A stretch of 10,501 nt of DNA from an uncultured Pseudomonadales bacterium (GTDB lineage Bacteria > Pseudomonadota > Gammaproteobacteria > Pseudomonadales > IMCC2047), in NCBI GenBank assembly GCA_947258895.1, contig CAMYKE010000034.1, forward strand, positions 1 through 10,501. Direction: 5' to 3'. Under the pieces are notes generated by a model, which searched no databases, had not been told where the DNA came from, and saw only the letters and a list, made by a program, of their open reading frames with translations. The translations under genes and the position numbers were made by a program. Shown here in pieces: positions 1 through 8,726 of this stretch. Each line of letters opens with the position of its first letter. Within the stretch, counting starts at the first letter, position 1.

Positions 1-34
1 CCCGGCGTGGCGGATCGGCCGTGTATTGCCACAT
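1..34 (-). CDS. possible first codons of next gene (yhdP position), cut by window edge
   Basis: Four bases beyond the rng stop, an ATG on the minus strand opens a frame that runs to the window edge (MWQYTADPPRR so far). An overlapping GTG two bases further on would give another frame (MAIHGRSATP). In E. coli and related gammaproteobacteria the gene after rng is yhdP, a large AsmA-like envelope protein, so position suggests that gene. Eleven codons are too few to recognise it and no strong ribosome binding site is visible. The call rests on synteny only. Confidence 0.2.
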   Translation of the reverse strand, partial: MWQYTADPPRR

Positions 35-37
35 CCG

Positions 38-1513
38 TTACCGGAACACCACATCGAATTCCTCCTGGGTATACAATGGCTCGACCTGTATCGTGATGCT
101 GCGATTAATGAACGCTTCGAGATCAGCAAGGCTCGAGGACTCTTCATCCATAAGGTAGTCGGCTATCGCTTGCGATGCGAGCACCATGAAACTGCTTGAA
201 CCATAAGCCTTGGCCTGGCGTAGAATCTCGCGAAATATTTCGAAGGAAACGGTCTCCGCTGTCTTTACCAGGCCCCTGCCATCACACTCGGGGCAGGTCG
301 CACATAGCACCTGTTCCAGGCTCTCGCGCGTGCGTTTCCGTGTCATCTCAACGAGCCCCAGTTCCGACATACCAATAATGTTGCTCTTGGCATTGTCCCG
401 TTCCAGCAACTTTTCCAGCAGCCGCATTACCTGACGCTGGTGCTCCGGATCGGCCATATCGATGAAATCGATAATGATGATACCACCGAGGTTGCGCAAT
501 CGCAGTTGCCTGCCGATCGCTATGGTCGCTTCCATGTTGGTCTTGAACAGGGTTTCCTCGAGGTTGCGGTGGCCGACAAATGCGCCGGTGTTGATATCGA
601 TGGTAGTCATCGCCTCGGTTTGATCGAATATAAGATAACCGCCTGATTTCAGTGGCACTTTTCTACCAAGCGCTTTCTGAATCTCGTCCTCGGCATTGTA
701 CAGGTCGAATATCGGGCGCTCACCTTTGTATAGCTCGACACAACCCTGGAGTTCCGGAACGAAAGCATCCACGAAGGCGACCAGCTTCTGGTAGGATTCC
801 TGCGAATCGATGCGGATCTTCTCCAGCCCGGGGCGAACAAAATCCCTGATCGCCCTGATGTACAGCGGCAGTTCCTCATAAACACAACCCGGTACCGGCG
901 TACTCGAGACGTTTTTCTCTACCGAAAGCCACAGACGCTTGAGGAATTTTATATCTGCCAGGATTTCCTCCTTACCCGCACCCTCGGCAACGGTGCGCAA
1001 CACGAAACCGCTAGTCTCGGGCAACTCCTGCTCATTCATGCACTCCTGCACGAGGTTACGTAATCGTTCCCGCTCGGTTTCATCCTCGATGCGCTGCGAC
1101 ACGCCAATATGCCGGGTGCGCGGCATATAGACGAGGTAACGGGAGGGTAACGAGAGATGGGTGGTAAGTCGCGCGCCTTTGGTCCCGATTGCGTCCTTCA
1201 CGACCTGAACGGTAATCGCCTCACCCTCACGCAACAGGGAACGAATATCGCCGCCGTTATGCCGCTCTTCCACCCCGTCATCGTTTATTGCCACAATGTC
1301 GGTGGTGTGAATAAAGGCTGACCGCTGCAGCCCTGCATTGACAAACGCGGCCTGCATGCCGGGCAGTACTCGCTCTACCTTGCCCTTGTATATATTGCCG
1401 ACGAGGCCACGCTTGCTGGAACGCTCCACGTAGATTTCCTGCAGCATGCCGTTTTCCAGGATACCCACACGGGTTTCCATGGGTGATACGTTGATCAGTA
1501 TTTCTTCGCTCAC
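38..1513 (-). CDS. rng: ribonuclease G (RNase E/G family)
   Basis: Cytoplasmic endoribonuclease of the RNase E/G family, which in E. coli helps mature the 5' end of 16S rRNA and turn over some mRNAs. From a GTG start at 1513 the protein is 491 residues, close to the 489 of E. coli RNase G. It has an N-terminal S1-type RNA-binding region (about residues 38-125), the catalytic aspartates in DINTG (D306) and IIIIDFID (D349), and the zinc-link CPEC (C407, C410). It ends EPLYTQEEFDVVFR, much like E. coli. It lacks the long C-terminal scaffold of RNase E. The frame is open upstream to an ATG at 1630, but those 39 extra residues are not family-like and would overlap maf. The GTG has AGGAAGGA nine bases upstream and leaves a 64-base gap after maf. 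Last gene of the mre-maf-rng block. Confidence 0.96.
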   Translation of the reverse strand: MSEEILINVSPMETRVGILENGMLQEIYVERSSKRGLVGNIYKGKVERVLPGMQAAFVNAGLQRSAFIHTTDIVAINDDGVEERHNGGDIRSLLREGEAITVQVVKDAIGTKGARLTTHLSLPSRYLVYMPRTRHIGVSQRIEDETERERLRNLVQECMNEQELPETSGFVLRTVAEGAGKEEILADIKFLKRLWLSVEKNVSSTPVPGCVYEELPLYIRAIRDFVRPGLEKIRIDSQESYQKLVAFVDAFVPELQGCVELYKGERPIFDLYNAEDEIQKALGRKVPLKSGGYLIFDQTEAMTTIDINTGAFVGHRNLEETLFKTNMEATIAIGRQLRLRNLGGIIIIDFIDMADPEHQRQVMRLLEKLLERDNAKSNIIGMSELGLVEMTRKRTRESLEQVLCATCPECDGRGLVKTAETVSFEIFREILRQAKAYGSSSFMVLASQAIADYLMDEESSSLADLEAFINRSITIQVEPLYTQEEFDVVFR

Positions 1514-1522
1514 CGAACTTGG

Positions 1523-1530
1523 TCCTTCCT
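1523..1530 (-). promoter_or_regulatory. ribosome binding site deciding the rng GTG start
   Basis: On the minus strand AGGAAGGA lies nine bases before the GTG at 1513. It supports this start over the ATG at 1630, which would add an unconserved N-terminal extension and overlap the end of maf. Confidence 0.7.
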
Positions 1531-1577
1531 GCTGTGATGGTCGGATCGCCACTGCGGGTGATGCAGCAACAATTGTG

Positions 1578-2165
1578 TCAACGATTCCAGATAGATACTC
1601 CAAAACTCCGAAGTAGTTCGGCGGTCTCAAGCAGGGGTAACCCTACCACTCCGGAGTAACTGCCCTCGAGGCGCGCCACGAACGCCGCGCCAAAACCCTG
1701 GATGCCGTAACCACCGGCCTTGTCGCAGGGCTCCCCTGATTGCCAGTACGCCATGCACTCCTCACGTGATAGTTCTCGAAAGGTAACCCGCGTCTTTACC
1801 AACCGGTATTTTTCCAACGTTCCCCGCCGTATCGCCACGGCAGAATACACCTGGTGGGTTGTACCGGATAGTGCCCGCAGCATCTGCAACGCTGCTTCAT
1901 ACCCGGCCGGTTTACCCAGGATCGCGTCACCCGTAACAACCGCAGTATCCGCTCCCAGCACCGGCAATGCCAGTGCCTGCTCCGATTGCAGCCAACCGGC
2001 ACGGGCCTTGTTCCGGGCGATTCGAAGCACATAATCGGTAGCAGTTTCCGCCGCTCCGATGGCCTCATCGACGTTACTCGGGAGGACTTTGTACAATACC
2101 CCTAACTGACCAAGAAGTTCACGGCGGCGCGGCGACGCCGATGCCAGATAGAGCTCCGGTGTCAC
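1578..2165 (-). CDS. maf: Maf-family nucleoside triphosphate pyrophosphatase (YhdE type)
   Basis: Cytoplasmic house-cleaning enzyme that hydrolyses certain nucleoside triphosphates to the monophosphate and pyrophosphate. The YhdE branch acts on dTTP/UTP and modified forms. At 195 residues it is full length. It opens with the signature LASASPRRRELL (residues 7-18) and has GADT with the likely catalytic aspartate D73, GKP (K85), and DKAGGYGIQGFGA (148-160), which together place it in the YhdE rather than the YceF subgroup. The start is GTG with a moderate GGTGG five bases upstream. It lies between mreD and rng, the same place as E. coli yhdE. The start codon overlaps the stop of a 13-codon mini-frame in the mreD-maf gap, so translation may be coupled. 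The substrate preference is inferred from the subfamily. Confidence 0.95.
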   Translation of the reverse strand: MTPELYLASASPRRRELLGQLGVLYKVLPSNVDEAIGAAETATDYVLRIARNKARAGWLQSEQALALPVLGADTAVVTGDAILGKPAGYEAALQMLRALSGTTHQVYSAVAIRRGTLEKYRLVKTRVTFRELSREECMAYWQSGEPCDKAGGYGIQGFGAAFVARLEGSYSGVVGLPLLETAELLRSFGVSIWNR

Positions 2166-2222
2166 GCAGCCACCAGCAAGCGCAGGCGTTCACTGTCGTG
2201 CATCGTTACCGGACTTGCCGCG

Positions 2223-2708
2223 CTACTGGACCGAATAATAACGGCGCACGCCCCGCAGCAACACGAACAACCACGGCCACAGCATGGCGCTGATAAATGC
2301 GGGCATCAGGAACATCAGCGTCTGTGTCGAGCCTCCCAGGATACCCTTGATCCAGTGCGAAACAATCTGGTAAATCGCGACCAGCATAAATACAAACACG
2401 GCTTGCTGGAGCCAACTGAACATCCGTACCCGTCGATACAGTAACAACATGATATAGGCAACCAAAGTCAGAGAAAGTGCGTTCAGGCCCAGCAAGCTGC
2501 CCTCCAGCAGGTCGAGCAGGATTCCCATTATCCATGCCGAACCGAGGCCGACGCGCTCCGGAATGGCGACAATCCAGTATAGCAACACCAGCACTACCCA
2601 CTCCGGACGCCACCACTGCAGATCTTCCGGCAGCGGCAGCGCGCTCAGCATCAGCGCCAGCAAAAACGACAGGAAAATCACCCAGGTGCCGCGCGCTCGA
2701 TAGACCAT
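2223..2708 (-). CDS. mreD: rod shape-determining protein MreD
   Basis: Small inner-membrane component of the MreBCD elongasome, which positions lateral-wall peptidoglycan synthesis. The 161 residues are the usual length for the family. The sequence is almost entirely hydrophobic stretches with short polar links: about residues 9-26, 35-50, 56-68, 72-92, 101-118 and 131-150, so five or six membrane passes. The RPEWVVLVLLYW segment (34-45) is typical of gammaproteobacterial MreD. Its ATG overlaps the mreC stop by one base (TGATG), indicating translational coupling and fixing the start. A 57-base gap separates it from maf. Nothing in it looks broken. Confidence 0.95.
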   Translation of the reverse strand: MVYRARGTWVIFLSFLLALMLSALPLPEDLQWWRPEWVVLVLLYWIVAIPERVGLGSAWIMGILLDLLEGSLLGLNALSLTLVAYIMLLLYRRVRMFSWLQQAVFVFMLVAIYQIVSHWIKGILGGSTQTLMFLMPAFISAMLWPWLFVLLRGVRRYYSVQ

Positions 2709-3640
2709 CAGCTTCCTTCCCCCGGCACGGTGTTGGTCGGCTCGGCGATGATGATCGCGGGTCCTTCGTCCCGCTTCGGTTCTGCCCGCGCCAATACCAG
2801 GATTACTTCGCGACTGCGGGTCAATTGTGCGGTCGGTAACGCGCTTACTACTGCAAAGGGCTGCCCTGGATCACGCCGCACGCGATCGACCACTGCGACG
2901 GGATAGCCATAGGGGAAGCGTCCCCCCAGCGCCGAGGTCAGCAGCACATCACCCTTCTTGATATCTGCAGTATCTGGAAGGTGCAGCAATTCCAGTTCAT
3001 CGAAGACGCCGTTACCCGCCGCGATTGCCCTTACTCCTGTGCGATTCACTTGCACCGGGGTGGCGTGTCGGGAATCGGTGATCAGCAGCGCGCGACTGGT
3101 ATAGCGATTCACGTTGATGATTTGTCCCATCACGCCGTGCGCATCCAGCAGGGCCTGCCCGACAAACGCCCCATCGGCGCGTCCCTTGTTGATAATCAAT
3201 TCGTGGGTAAAAGGCTCCGGATCCACCCCGATCACCTCGGCAACCATTACCGCCTCATCGAGCACGGCGGAGCTCTGCAGCAATTCACGCAAGCGAATGT
3301 TTTCCACCGTCAGCGCAGCCATTTTCTGTAACTTGCGTTGCAATACCAGGGATTGGGCCTTGAGCTCCGCGTTTTCCTCGTGCAGGTCATCATAATCCGC
3401 GGAGATGCGGTTGGCCCAGTTCCATACCTGGGCCGGCATATCGACGACGATCTGGATGGGCGCCACGAGGGTGCTTAACACCGAGCGCACCGACTCCATC
3501 TGCTTAAAGCGATAGTCGGCCACCAGCAATGCAATCGACAGAATACCCAGGATAAACATCCTGAAGCCAATATCGGTATCTTTGGTAAATAAGGGCTTTA
3601 TCTTAGACTCCGCCGAGGTCCACTGGACCCGCCTGAACAC
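2708..3640 (-). CDS. mreC: rod shape-determining protein MreC
   Basis: Bitopic inner-membrane protein whose periplasmic part binds elongasome partners such as PBP2 and links them to MreB and MreD. The 310-residue frame has a short cytoplasmic N-terminus, one membrane helix (about 27-45), a periplasmic coiled coil (about 83-122) and the two-lobed beta domain (about 128-285) with PFTHELIINKG, GVMGQI and TPVQVNRTGVRAIAAG, all family-like. The C-terminal tail after 288 is low-complexity. The start is uncertain. The only standard start in frame is GTG at 3640, which has a poor ribosome binding site. In Pseudomonas-type proteins the chain begins at the residue aligning with K13 (before IKPLFTK), which here is AAG followed by ATA, with GGAG just upstream. 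It is separated from mreB by a terminator and 386 bases. Confidence 0.95.
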   Translation of the reverse strand: MFRRVQWTSAESKIKPLFTKDTDIGFRMFILGILSIALLVADYRFKQMESVRSVLSTLVAPIQIVVDMPAQVWNWANRISADYDDLHEENAELKAQSLVLQRKLQKMAALTVENIRLRELLQSSAVLDEAVMVAEVIGVDPEPFTHELIINKGRADGAFVGQALLDAHGVMGQIINVNRYTSRALLITDSRHATPVQVNRTGVRAIAAGNGVFDELELLHLPDTADIKKGDVLLTSALGGRFPYGYPVAVVDRVRRDPGQPFAVVSALPTAQLTRSREVILVLARAEPKRDEGPAIIIAEPTNTVPGEGS

Positions 3641-3730
3641 CAGCCAGATTGTACCACTATCCCGGTTTCTTCATGAAAGGATTGGAACACACCGCATAGA
3701 CCGCGCCAGTAGTGAATAATTTCATTGCTA

Positions 3731-3736
3731 ATCATA
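3731..3736 (-). promoter_or_regulatory. candidate -10 element for mreCD
   Basis: On the minus strand TATGAT (five of six matches to the sigma-70 -10 consensus) sits in an AT-rich stretch about 90 bases before the mreC GTG and directly after the weak hairpin/T-run at 3742-3764. No good -35 hexamer is visible at 16-18 bases. A second -10-like TACAAT lies at about 3647-3652, only a few bases before the GTG. Both are weak predictions. The terminator behind mreB makes some promoter here reasonable. Confidence 0.25.
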
Positions 3737-3741
3737 TAGTT

Positions 3742-3764
3742 AAAAATAGCACAGGATCCGTGCT
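3742..3764 (-). terminator. weak terminator-like hairpin upstream of mreC
   Basis: On the minus strand AGCAC (3764-3760) pairs with GTGCT (3752-3748) across a seven-base loop containing GGATCC, followed by ATTTTT. The stem is only five base pairs, so termination would be inefficient at best. It may instead be a leader structure. Confidence 0.25.
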
Positions 3765-3973
3765 CGAACGGCGATAGCGGTGGTTTTTCAGCCTTTTTAT
3801 GAATCAGTCCACAACTGGACACGAAATGCTCAGTTCCGAGTATGTCCATGAATTGATTATGCTTGGTACGGCATATCCCCGCGTCCCGTACGCCGCTACC
3901 GTGGGCTAGCAAAACACAATGTCACCCGCGGCAGGCCGCATCGCACATTGCCTGTTTCCCTCTCCGCCAAAAC

Positions 3974-4005
3974 AAAAAAACCGCCTCCCGGGAGAAAGCG
4001 GTTTT
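3974..4005 (-). terminator. intrinsic terminator downstream of mreB
   Basis: Reading on the minus strand, AAAACCGC pairs perfectly with GCGGTTTT (plus-strand arms 3998-4005 and 3977-3984). The 13-base interior contains the palindrome CTCCCGGGAG (3985-3994), and the stem is followed by a run of seven T (3974-3980). It begins 22 bases after the mreB stop. This is a textbook Rho-independent terminator in the mreB direction and implies that much mreB mRNA ends before mreC. Confidence 0.85.
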
Positions 4006-4026
4006 GCGCCATGCAATTGTGACGGG

Positions 4027-5067
<1,041 letters not shown>

Positions 5068-5109
5068 TTATTCTTGCCCTGAAAAGCGCCTGACCGCAGT
5101 AAATGCGCA

Positions 5110-5138
5110 AATGTATCAACGCAGGGGTTATTGAGCAA
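5110..5138 (-). promoter_or_regulatory. candidate sigma-70 promoter for mreB
   Basis: On the minus strand TTGCTC (5138-5133) and TACATT (5115-5110) are separated by 17 bases. This would start transcription about 36 bases before the mreB ATG. The hexamers match the consensus only partly (three and four of six), so spacing and position are the main support. Confidence 0.35.
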
Positions 5139-5155
5139 GGAAGAAATGTGATAAG
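5128..5155 (+). promoter_or_regulatory. weak candidate promoter for gatCAB (extended -10)
   Basis: On the plus strand TGTGATAAG gives an extended -10 (TG, one base, then GATAAG at 5150-5155), with a poor TTATTG at 5128-5133 sixteen bases upstream. It would produce a leader of about 95 bases containing the two small hairpins at 5178-5205. It overlaps the candidate mreB promoter on the other strand. Weak support. Confidence 0.25.
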
Positions 5156-5177
5156 TTCTCTCTCTTTTTGGCGGCCT

Positions 5178-5205
5178 CGGCTAATCAGCCGTTGCCAGCC
5201 GCAAC
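5178..5205. repeat. two adjacent small inverted repeats in the mreB-gatC intergenic region
   Basis: CGGCT-AATC-AGCCG (5178-5191) shares its last G with GTTGC-CAGCC-GCAAC (5191-5205). Each has a perfect five-base-pair stem and a four- or five-base loop. No T run follows on either strand, so these are not terminators. They could be a gatC leader structure or a protein-binding site. Confidence 0.45.
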
Positions 5206-5254
5206 GATAACTCCGCGGGGTTGCCGGGCTTAGCTGAAAATCACGAGACACAGC

Positions 5255-5542
5255 ATGACAATTGAACGCACAGATATTGAAAAAGTGGCCCACCTGGCAC
5301 GCATTGAAATTCACGAGAATAGCATCGAGGGTTATACCCGCGACCTTGCCAATATCCTGGCGCTGGTTGACCAGATGCAGGCGGTTGACACGAATGCCAT
5401 CGAGCCGATGGCGCACCCCATGGATGCAGGGCAACGGCTGCGTCCGGACCAGGTCACTGAGACCGACCAGCGCGAGCATTTCCAGAAGATCGCCGCGGCA
5501 ACCGAGAACGGTCTGTATCTGGTCCCCAAGGTCCTCGACTAA
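5255..5542 (+). CDS. gatC: Asp-tRNA(Asn)/Glu-tRNA(Gln) amidotransferase subunit C
   Basis: Small subunit of the GatCAB transamidosome. It wraps around GatA and GatB and stabilises the complex. At 95 residues it is standard length, with the family opening [13 protein letters not shown] (7-19), the central helix, IEPMAHP (48-54) and the C-terminal segment [12 protein letters not shown] that lies along GatA. The start is an ATG with a modest GAGA-type binding site. It is the first gene of a three-gene unit: gatA follows after 15 bases. Nothing in it is unusual. Confidence 0.97.
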   Translation: MTIERTDIEKVAHLARIEIHENSIEGYTRDLANILALVDQMQAVDTNAIEPMAHPMDAGQRLRPDQVTETDQREHFQKIAAATENGLYLVPKVLD

Positions 5543-5557
5543 CAAAGGCTAACGCAA

Positions 5558-7012
5558 ATGCACAACAAAACCCTTGCCGAATTGAGTCACGGATTGGCCT
5601 CCGGGGAGTTTTCCAGTGTCGAACTCAGCGAGCACTTTCTGAATCGTATCGAGCGACTCGACCCGAACTACAACTCCTTTATCAGTATCACCCGCGAGCG
5701 CGCCCTGGCGAATGCCCGTGCAGCGGATGCCTCGCGCGCTGCCGGCACGGCGACTCCCCTCACCGGGATCCCAATCGCACACAAGGACATTTTTTGTACA
5801 GACGGCGTGCGCACCAGTTGCGGATCGAAGATGCTGGATAATTTTATCGCGCCGTACGACGCCGGCGTAGTGGAACGGTTTGATGCCGCAGGCGCGGTGA
5901 GTGTCGGCAAGACCAACATGGATGAATTTGCCATGGGATCATCCACCGAAACCAGTTTCTATGGCCCGGTAAGCAACCCCTGGGATACCGAGTGTGTGCC
6001 CGGCGGATCTTCGGGCGGCTCCGCAGCCGCCGTTGCTGCGCGGCTGGTGCCGATGGCTACCGCAACGGATACCGGCGGCTCCATCCGCCAGCCTGCTGCG
6101 CTATGCGGCGTTACCGGGCTGAAACCGACCTACGGCCGCGTGTCGCGCTGGGGCATGATCGCTTTCGCTTCGAGCCTCGACCAGGGCGGGCCGATCGCAA
6201 GAACTGCGGAGGACTGCGCCCTGACCCTGCAGACAATGGCAGGTTTCGATAGCCGGGACTCCACCAGTATCGATCGGGAAGTACCGGACTATACCGCAAG
6301 TCTGGAGCAATCGATCGAGGGCTTGCGGATCGGCTTACCCAGTCAGTTTTTCAGCGCTGCGCTGGAGCCCCGGGTCGCCGCAGTCGTGCAAAATGCGATC
6401 GCGGAGTATGAAAAGCTGGGCGCATCGATCAAGGAAATTTCCCTGCCCCATTCCGAGTTGTCAGTGCCTGTATATTATGTAATAGCGCCGGCGGAATGTT
6501 CCTCCAACCTGTCACGGTTCGACGGGGTACGCTTCGGATACCGCTGCGAGAACCCGGCGAGCCTTGAAGATTTGTACAAGCGCTCGCGCAGTGAAGGTTT
6601 CGGGGTCGAGGTTAAACGCCGCATCCTGATCGGAACCTACGCACTATCGGCGGGCTATTATGACGCCTACTACCTCAAGGCCCAGAAGTTGCGGCGCCTG
6701 ATCAAGGAGGACTTTGTCAGCGCTTTTGAAGACGTAGACGTGATCATGGGCCCCACATCGCCGACCCCCGCGTTCAAGCTCGGTGAAAAAGTAGATGACC
6801 CGGTGAGCATGTACCTGGCGGACATTTTTACCATCTCCACCAACCTGGCGGGGCTGCCGGGCCTGTCCATTCCCTGCGGAATGGTGGACGACAAACCAGT
6901 AGGCCTGCACCTGATCGGGAAGTACTTTGATGAAGCCAAACTGCTCGCCGTTGGCCACCAGTTTCAACGTGCGACCGACTGGCACCAGCAGGCGCCCGAG
7001 GGCATTGAATAG
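5558..7012 (+). CDS. gatA: Asp-tRNA(Asn)/Glu-tRNA(Gln) amidotransferase subunit A
   Basis: Amidase subunit of GatCAB: it hydrolyses glutamine and feeds the ammonia through a tunnel to GatB, which amidates mischarged Asp-tRNA(Asn) or Glu-tRNA(Gln). The 484 residues are full length. The amidase-signature Ser-cisSer-Lys triad is intact: K76 in PIAHKDIF, S151 in [13 protein letters not shown] and S175 in [13 protein letters not shown]-terminal [12 protein letters not shown] (about 444-455) is also family-typical. The ATG is preceded by AAAGG nine bases upstream. In a gammaproteobacterium the main physiological job is probably Asn-tRNA formation, because GlnRS is usually present. That is inference, since synthetase genes are not in this window. 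Confidence 0.98.
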   Translation: MHNKTLAELSHGLASGEFSSVELSEHFLNRIERLDPNYNSFISITRERALANARAADASRAAGTATPLTGIPIAHKDIFCTDGVRTSCGSKMLDNFIAPYDAGVVERFDAAGAVSVGKTNMDEFAMGSSTETSFYGPVSNPWDTECVPGGSSGGSAAAVAARLVPMATATDTGGSIRQPAALCGVTGLKPTYGRVSRWGMIAFASSLDQGGPIARTAEDCALTLQTMAGFDSRDSTSIDREVPDYTASLEQSIEGLRIGLPSQFFSAALEPRVAAVVQNAIAEYEKLGASIKEISLPHSELSVPVYYVIAPAECSSNLSRFDGVRFGYRCENPASLEDLYKRSRSEGFGVEVKRRILIGTYALSAGYYDAYYLKAQKLRRLIKEDFVSAFEDVDVIMGPTSPTPAFKLGEKVDDPVSMYLADIFTISTNLAGLPGLSIPCGMVDDKPVGLHLIGKYFDEAKLLAVGHQFQRATDWHQQAPEGIE

Positions 7013-7052
7013 CAGCAAACGAATCGCAGCCAGCAGCGTAAAAGCGCACCAG

Positions 7053-7073
7053 GCGTCGGCGAAGCGCCGCCGC
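7053..7073. repeat. GC-rich hairpin between gatA and gatB
   Basis: GCG-t-CGGCG, loop AAG, CGCCG-c-CGC: eight base pairs with one mismatch inside the 81-base gatA-gatB gap, ending about 20 bases before the gatB start. It has no T run, so it is not an intrinsic terminator. It could tune the ratio of GatB to GatA or mRNA stability. Confidence 0.45.
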
Positions 7074-7093
7074 AAGTAAAGAGGTTATACAGT

Positions 7094-8548
7094 ATGCAAT
7101 GGGAAACCGTTATCGGGCTCGAGATACATGTCCAACTCGCCACCCGCGCCAAGATCTTTTCCGGGGCGAGCACGGCTTTTGGTGCCGCGCCAAACACCCA
7201 GGCGTGTGCAGTGGATTTGGGACTTCCCGGCGTGCTGCCGGTCGTAAACGAGGAAGCCATCCGGATGGCGGTCGCCTTCGGCCTGGCCATCGATGCGCAG
7301 ATCGGGCGGCGCTCCGTATTTGCACGTAAAAATTACTTCTACCCGGATTTGCCCAAGGGTTACCAAATCAGCCAGATGGAATTGCCGATCGTGGGCCCGG
7401 GTCATATCGAGATTACCCTCGAGGATGGCAGCACCCGGGAAATCGGCGTGACCCGCGCCCACCTGGAAGAGGATGCCGGAAAATCCTTGCATGAGGATTT
7501 CCATGGCATGACCGGCATCGACCTGAACCGCGCCGGCACTCCGCTGCTAGAGATCGTATCCGAGCCGGACCTGCGCTCCGCAAAAGAAGCGGTCGCGTAC
7601 CTCCGGCAGATCCATTCGCTTATCCGCTACATTGGCATTTCCGACGGCAATATGGCCGAAGGCTCGATGCGCTGTGATGCGAACGTTTCGCTGCGGCCGG
7701 TGGGCCAGGCCGAGTTCGGCACCCGCGCCGAGATCAAGAATATCAACTCGTTTCGCTTCGTGGAAAAGGCCATCAACTACGAAGTCGAGCGGCAGATCGA
7801 TGTGCTCGAAGGGGGTGGCAAGGTCGTGCAGGAAACGCGCCTCTACGACTCTACCAAAAACGAAACGCGCTCCATGCGCAGCAAGGAAGAGGCCAACGAC
7901 TATCGTTACTTCCCGGACCCGGACCTGCTGCCGATAGAGCTGGACGAAGCGTACCTGGCAGCCGTCAGGGCATCACTGCCGGAACTCCCCCACCAGAAAC
8001 GCCATCGTTTTGTCGAGCAGTTCGGGCTCAGCGCCTATGACGCCGACCTGTTGTCGAGCTCCCGGGAAACTGCCGAGTATTATGAAGCCGTGGTCCAGGC
8101 CGGCGGCGATGCCAAGCTGGCGGCTAACTGGATCATGGGCGACCTGGCCGGAGCCTTGAACAAGGCGGGCGAGGAAATCCGGCATAGCCCGATCAGTGCC
8201 GCGCAACTCGCGGTGTTACTGCAACGAATCCAGGATAGCACCATTTCCGGGAAAATCGCCAAGACGGTATTCGAGAGTATGTGGGACACCGGCGAGGATG
8301 CTGACAAGATTATCGAATCCCGCGGCCTCAAGCAGGTGTCCGACAGCGGGGCGATCGAGGCGATGGTGGATGCGGTGCTCGAAAATAGCGCGGCACAAAT
8401 TGCGAACTATCGCAGCGCCGATGCCGGCAAGCGCCCTAAAATGCTCGGCTATTTCGTCGGCCAGATCATGAAAGCCTCGAAAGGCCAGGCCAACCCGAAG
8501 CAGGTGAACGAGATCCTGCTGAAGAAACTCGACGAGTTGATCAAGTAA
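7094..8548 (+). CDS. gatB: Asp-tRNA(Asn)/Glu-tRNA(Gln) amidotransferase subunit B
   Basis: Kinase/transferase subunit of GatCAB: it phosphorylates the side-chain carboxylate of the misacylated amino acid with ATP, then amidates it with ammonia from GatA. The 484 residues are full length. It begins [13 protein letters not shown], contains [17 protein letters not shown] (about 77-93), [14 protein letters not shown] (about 191-204) and [12 protein letters not shown] (about 269-280), all from the catalytic cradle. The helical and YqeY-like tail domains follow, ending near [20 protein letters not shown]. No four-cysteine zinc site is visible in the cradle, as in many gammaproteobacterial GatB proteins. 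The ATG has AGAGG nine bases upstream. An 81-base gap with a hairpin separates it from gatA. Confidence 0.98.
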   Translation: MQWETVIGLEIHVQLATRAKIFSGASTAFGAAPNTQACAVDLGLPGVLPVVNEEAIRMAVAFGLAIDAQIGRRSVFARKNYFYPDLPKGYQISQMELPIVGPGHIEITLEDGSTREIGVTRAHLEEDAGKSLHEDFHGMTGIDLNRAGTPLLEIVSEPDLRSAKEAVAYLRQIHSLIRYIGISDGNMAEGSMRCDANVSLRPVGQAEFGTRAEIKNINSFRFVEKAINYEVERQIDVLEGGGKVVQETRLYDSTKNETRSMRSKEEANDYRYFPDPDLLPIELDEAYLAAVRASLPELPHQKRHRFVEQFGLSAYDADLLSSSRETAEYYEAVVQAGGDAKLAANWIMGDLAGALNKAGEEIRHSPISAAQLAVLLQRIQDSTISGKIAKTVFESMWDTGEDADKIIESRGLKQVSDSGAIEAMVDAVLENSAAQIANYRSADAGKRPKMLGYFVGQIMKASKGQANPKQVNEILLKKLDELIK

Positions 8549-8566
8549 ACAGGGTACACCAATTCT

Positions 8567-8698
8567 ATGGCACCTAAAAAAGACAAGGCAAAAGTTCTGG
8601 ACGAAGTCCTGGACGAGCAACGCATCCAGTCCTTTCTGGATATTAGCCCTCCAACCGGAGTGGATGCCGACTATAACGTTCTGGAGAAGGCCTACCGG
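8567..8698 (+). pseudogene. truncated PA4642-like small protein
   Basis: The first 44 codons (MAPKKDKAKV to VLEKAYR) resemble, from memory, the start of the small PA4642-type proteins of gammaproteobacteria, which run to about 95 residues and continue after KAYR with glycine and then a conserved helical region. Here the homology stops at KAYR. The frame stays open to 9022, but residues 45-151 are an out-of-frame reading of the dioxygenase gene (arginine- and serine-rich, unlike any real domain). The function of the intact family is unknown to me. The ATG lies 18 bases after gatB with only a distant AGGG. The missing half is not elsewhere in the window. Interpretation: a gene broken by a deletion or by arrival of the next gene, or an assembly join. 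Confidence 0.6.
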
Positions 8699-8726
8699 TG
8701 CGCCCAACAATCCGCTACGATTCCAC

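Larger units (their letters stand above)
3641..4026. other. mreC-mreB spacer without a supported gene
   Basis: 386 bases between the mreB stop and the mreC GTG. It holds the mreB terminator (3974-4005), a second weaker terminator-like hairpin (3748-3764 with a T run on the minus strand at 3742-3746), a small hairpin GTCCA/TGGAC (3807-3820), and AT-rich DNA that could hold an mreC promoter. A 104-codon minus frame (3598-3912) passes through it but has no recognisable protein features and runs into mreC out of frame. I take it as chance. Confidence 0.6.

Noticed and set aside
3598..3912. 104-codon minus-strand open frame between mreB and mreC
   Set aside because: No domain, signal or repeat is visible. 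It runs into mreC out of frame, overlaps terminator-like and AT-rich regulatory-looking DNA, and has no good ribosome binding site.
5161..5205. T run followed by hairpins as a terminator
   Set aside because: On the plus strand the T run comes before the hairpins, and on the minus strand the bases after the stem are A-rich, so neither orientation makes an intrinsic terminator.
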